This document shows positions 5,898 to 7,599 of a DNA stretch of 7,599 nucleotides, piece by piece. The notes beneath the pieces were generated by a model. That model worked only from the letters and a program-made list of their open reading frames with translations, did not search any database and had not been told where the DNA came from. The stretch covers positions 1 to 7,599 of the forward strand of contig DPKV01000226.1 in NCBI GenBank assembly GCA_003542325.1, read 5' to 3'. Position numbers and translations under genes: made by a program. How positions within the stretch are numbered: position 1 is the first letter of the stretch; each line of letters opens with the position of its first letter. Origin of the DNA: Anaerolineaceae bacterium. Lineage in GTDB: Bacteria; Chloroflexota; Anaerolineae; Anaerolineales; Anaerolineaceae.

Positions 5898-7253
5898 ATG
5901 TCAAAATCTCAAATAATTAATACGCAAGCTCCCCGGGAGAAAGCTCTCCTGGTTGGTGTTAATTTGTCTACTCATGCAGACCTTTTGTCTTTAGCTGATT
6001 CCCTGGAAGAATTGGCGCTCCTGGCGGATACGGCCGGTGTGGAGGTTGTGGGTGAAGTGACTCAAAACCTGGACAGGCCGCATTCAAAGACTTTCATTGG
6101 TTCTGGGAAGGTTGAAGAAGTGAAGTCCCTGGCTGGTGAGTTGGAAGCGGATATGGTGATCTTCGATAATGAACTTTCACCACGACACCAACGTGAACTG
6201 GAAGCCGCTTTTGGGGATGATCTGCGGGTCATCGATCGGACAGCGCTTATCCTGGATATTTTCGCCCTGCATGCTCAGACCAGCGAAGGCAGCTTGCAGG
6301 TTGAACTGGCTCAATATGAATATCGGCTTCCCAGGCTGACAAGAGCATGGACCCATCTTGCGCGGCAGGCTGGGGGTGGCGGTGGCCGGGCAGGAGGGGT
6401 TGGCGGGGTAGGCCTGCGCGGCCCCGGTGAAACCCAGTTGGAAGTGGACCGGCGGCTTATCACCACCCGGATCGAATTCCTGAAAAACGAACTGGAAAAA
6501 GTCAGAGCGCACCGGATGCGACACAGAGACCGGCGCAAGAAAACCCGCATCCCGGTCATTGCATTGGTTGGGTATACCAACGCGGGGAAATCAACGCTCC
6601 TCAATCGGTTGGCCAGGGCGGATGTCTATGTTGCGGACCAGTTGTTCGCTACCCTTGATCCGACCACCCGGCGCGTGGACCTGCCAGGTGGGCAAACCGT
6701 TCTGATTACGGATACGGTCGGCTTTATCCAAAAGCTTCCCACTGAACTTGTCGCAGCTTTCCGTGCAACACTGGAAGAGATCGCTGAAGCGGATGTTCTG
6801 TTGCATGTGGTGGATATTACACATATCAACGCCAGCGCCCAGGCCCGATCCGTTCAGGAGACTTTAGTGGACATTGATGCAGGCGACATCCCCATCATTA
6901 CCGCTTTTAATAAGATTGACAGGCTAAAAGATCCGGAAAGCGCAATCGCCGCCCTGGATGAGTTTCCCAATACTTATCCAATTTCTGCGAAAACCGGTCA
7001 GGGCATTGAAGAACTTCTGGAAGCTATTGAGAAAGAATTATTCGAAAGTTACCTGGAGCTGGATGTCAGGATTCCCTTCAGTGAAGGGCAGTTGATCTCG
7101 ATGTTCCATGAGTCTGGACAGGTGATTGAGGTGACCCATGGAGAAAATGGCGCTCATATAAAAGGCCTGATCCCCCGGCGCCTGTTGTTTAATTTTGAGC
7201 CCTATTTGACTTCCCAAAACGAGACTGATGAAACCGAATCAGTCGAGTTCTGA
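5898..7253 (+). CDS. hflX: Ribosome-associated GTPase HflX
   Basis: HflX binds the 50S subunit and splits stalled or stressed ribosomes using GTP. The 451-residue protein has the N-terminal HflX domain (ALLVGVNLS, SLEELALLADTAG, FIGSGKVEEVKSL, FDNELSPRHQRELE, VIDRTALILDIFALHAQTSEG, QVELAQYEYRLPRL). The GPGETQLEVDRR segment and a basic coiled-coil linker (about 188-215) follow. In the G domain, G1 is GYTNAGKS (225-232), the switch I region FATLDPTTR, G3 DTVGF (272-276), G4 NKID (338-341) and G5 SAK (363-365). All nucleotide-binding motifs are intact. The loop before GPGETQLE is extended and glycine-rich (residues 159-172). Translation starts 7 nt after the aminotransferase stop with only a weak purine-rich upstream stretch, so coupling is likely. 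A bidirectional hairpin terminator follows, and rpmF, another ribosome-related gene, faces it. Confidence 0.98.
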   Translation: MSKSQIINTQAPREKALLVGVNLSTHADLLSLADSLEELALLADTAGVEVVGEVTQNLDRPHSKTFIGSGKVEEVKSLAGELEADMVIFDNELSPRHQRELEAAFGDDLRVIDRTALILDIFALHAQTSEGSLQVELAQYEYRLPRLTRAWTHLARQAGGGGGRAGGVGGVGLRGPGETQLEVDRRLITTRIEFLKNELEKVRAHRMRHRDRRKKTRIPVIALVGYTNAGKSTLLNRLARADVYVADQLFATLDPTTRRVDLPGGQTVLITDTVGFIQKLPTELVAAFRATLEEIAEADVLLHVVDITHINASAQARSVQETLVDIDAGDIPIITAFNKIDRLKDPESAIAALDEFPNTYPISAKTGQGIEELLEAIEKELFESYLELDVRIPFSEGQLISMFHESGQVIEVTHGENGAHIKGLIPRRLLFNFEPYLTSQNETDETESVEF

Positions 7254-7272
7254 TTTTCGAAGTTGATCAAGA

Positions 7273-7319
7273 ATTAAAACAAAAGCCCGGATGCAAATGC
7301 AACCGGGTTATGTTTTAAT
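7273..7319. terminator. Bidirectional intrinsic terminator between hflX and rpmF
   Basis: ATTAAAACA (7273-7281) pairs with TGTTTTAAT (7311-7319), and inside it CCCGG (7286-7290) pairs with CCGGG (7303-7307). The 12-nt loop is ATGCAA repeated twice and can add a TGC/GCA pair. On the minus strand the stem is followed by CTTTTGTTTTAATT, a strong U-tract for rpmF. On the plus strand the tail is TTATGTTTT, weaker but adequate for hflX. Confidence 0.8.
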
Positions 7320-7330
7320 CCAAATGAATG

Positions 7331-7519
7331 TCAGCTGCGTGCTTCAACGTCAATGACTTCCCGGCCCTGATAGTGTCCGCAGTTCGCGCAGACACGATGA
7401 GGTAAACGGGGTTCACCGCAGTTGGGGCAGACGACAACATTGCGCGCCTTCAGGGCGTCATGTGCACGACGGCGGTCCCGGCGACCGGGAGAAGTTTTTC
7501 GTTTTGGAAGAGGTGTCAT
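7331..7519 (-). CDS. rpmF: 50S ribosomal protein L32 (bL32)
   Basis: This 62-residue basic protein is a small component of the large ribosomal subunit. The N-terminus has the typical LPKRKTSPGRRDRRRAHDAL, followed by a zinc ribbon with Cys31, Cys34, Cys44 and Cys47 in CPNCGEPRLPHRVCANCG. Because all four cysteines are kept, this is the zinc-binding form rather than the zinc-free paralogue seen in some bacteria. Length is normal. AGGAG at 7530-7526 lies 6 nt before the ATG. The gene has a strong promoter directly upstream and a terminator directly downstream, so it looks monocistronic. In many bacteria rpmF follows a DUF177 (YceD) gene; the promoter here argues against dependence on such a neighbour, though the region further upstream is not visible. 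Confidence 0.97.
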   Translation of the reverse strand: MTPLPKRKTSPGRRDRRRAHDALKARNVVVCPNCGEPRLPHRVCANCGHYQGREVIDVEARS

Positions 7520-7565
7520 CTTACACTCCTAAATATCTTGTAGATTATTCCATTTTAGCCAGAAG

Positions 7566-7594
7566 ATTATACCTGTATCGTATATGAACGTCAA
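7566..7594 (-). promoter_or_regulatory. Strong sigma-70-type promoter of rpmF
   Basis: On the minus strand TTGACG (7594-7589) and TATAAT (7571-7566) are separated by 17 nt: five of six and six of six matches. The predicted start near 7559 gives a leader of about 40 nt. This suits constitutive, high expression of a ribosomal protein. Confidence 0.85.
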
Positions 7595-7599
7595 GGTAT

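Noticed and set aside
1..7599. Search for mobile elements, attachment sites, CRISPR repeats, tRNA genes or defence systems.
   Set aside because: No transposase, integrase, direct-repeat array or cloverleaf was seen; all genes are core functions with tight spacing.

Overview
The window reads as an ordinary chromosomal segment of a bacterium with roughly balanced base composition. It carries a sigma-54 factor, a folate-dependent TrmFO, a DapL-type aminotransferase, a glycine-rich HflX and a short four-cysteine L32. This mix, and the style of L32 and HflX, fits an anaerobic lineage such as Chloroflexota (Anaerolineae-like). That assignment is inference from protein style, with moderate to low confidence. 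I see no mobile element, CRISPR array, tRNA or rRNA.

Left block (1-3105, minus strand): rpoN (sigma-54) is followed after 7 nt by a cytosolic PAS-GAF-PAS histidine kinase that starts at a GTG and runs off the left edge inside its ATPase domain. The pair looks like one transcription unit: an alternative sigma factor plus a sensor kinase of the type that usually phosphorylates a sigma-54 activator. Any such activator would lie beyond position 1. The sigma factor carries an unexpected four-cysteine zinc-ribbon-like motif just after region I. Its promoter region contains a good sigma-70 promoter overlapping a -24/-12 sigma-54-type element, which suggests that sigma-54 controls its own gene.

Centre and right (3251-7253, plus strand): divergent from rpoN lies trmFO (m5U54 of tRNA), preceded by an extended -10 promoter. 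After a 96-nt gap holding a -10 box comes a DapL-like PLP aminotransferase, then hflX 7 nt later, probably cotranscribed. hflX ends at a hairpin that can terminate transcription in both directions. Facing it on the minus strand is rpmF (ribosomal protein L32), with its own near-consensus promoter at the right edge.

Functionally, trmFO, hflX and rpmF belong to translation, the aminotransferase to amino acid or cell-wall precursor metabolism, and the rpoN-kinase pair to signal-dependent transcription. No stretch longer than about 150 nt lacks a gene. The most notable observations are the zinc-ribbon-like insertion in sigma-54 and the candidate self-regulated sigma-54 promoter upstream of rpoN.
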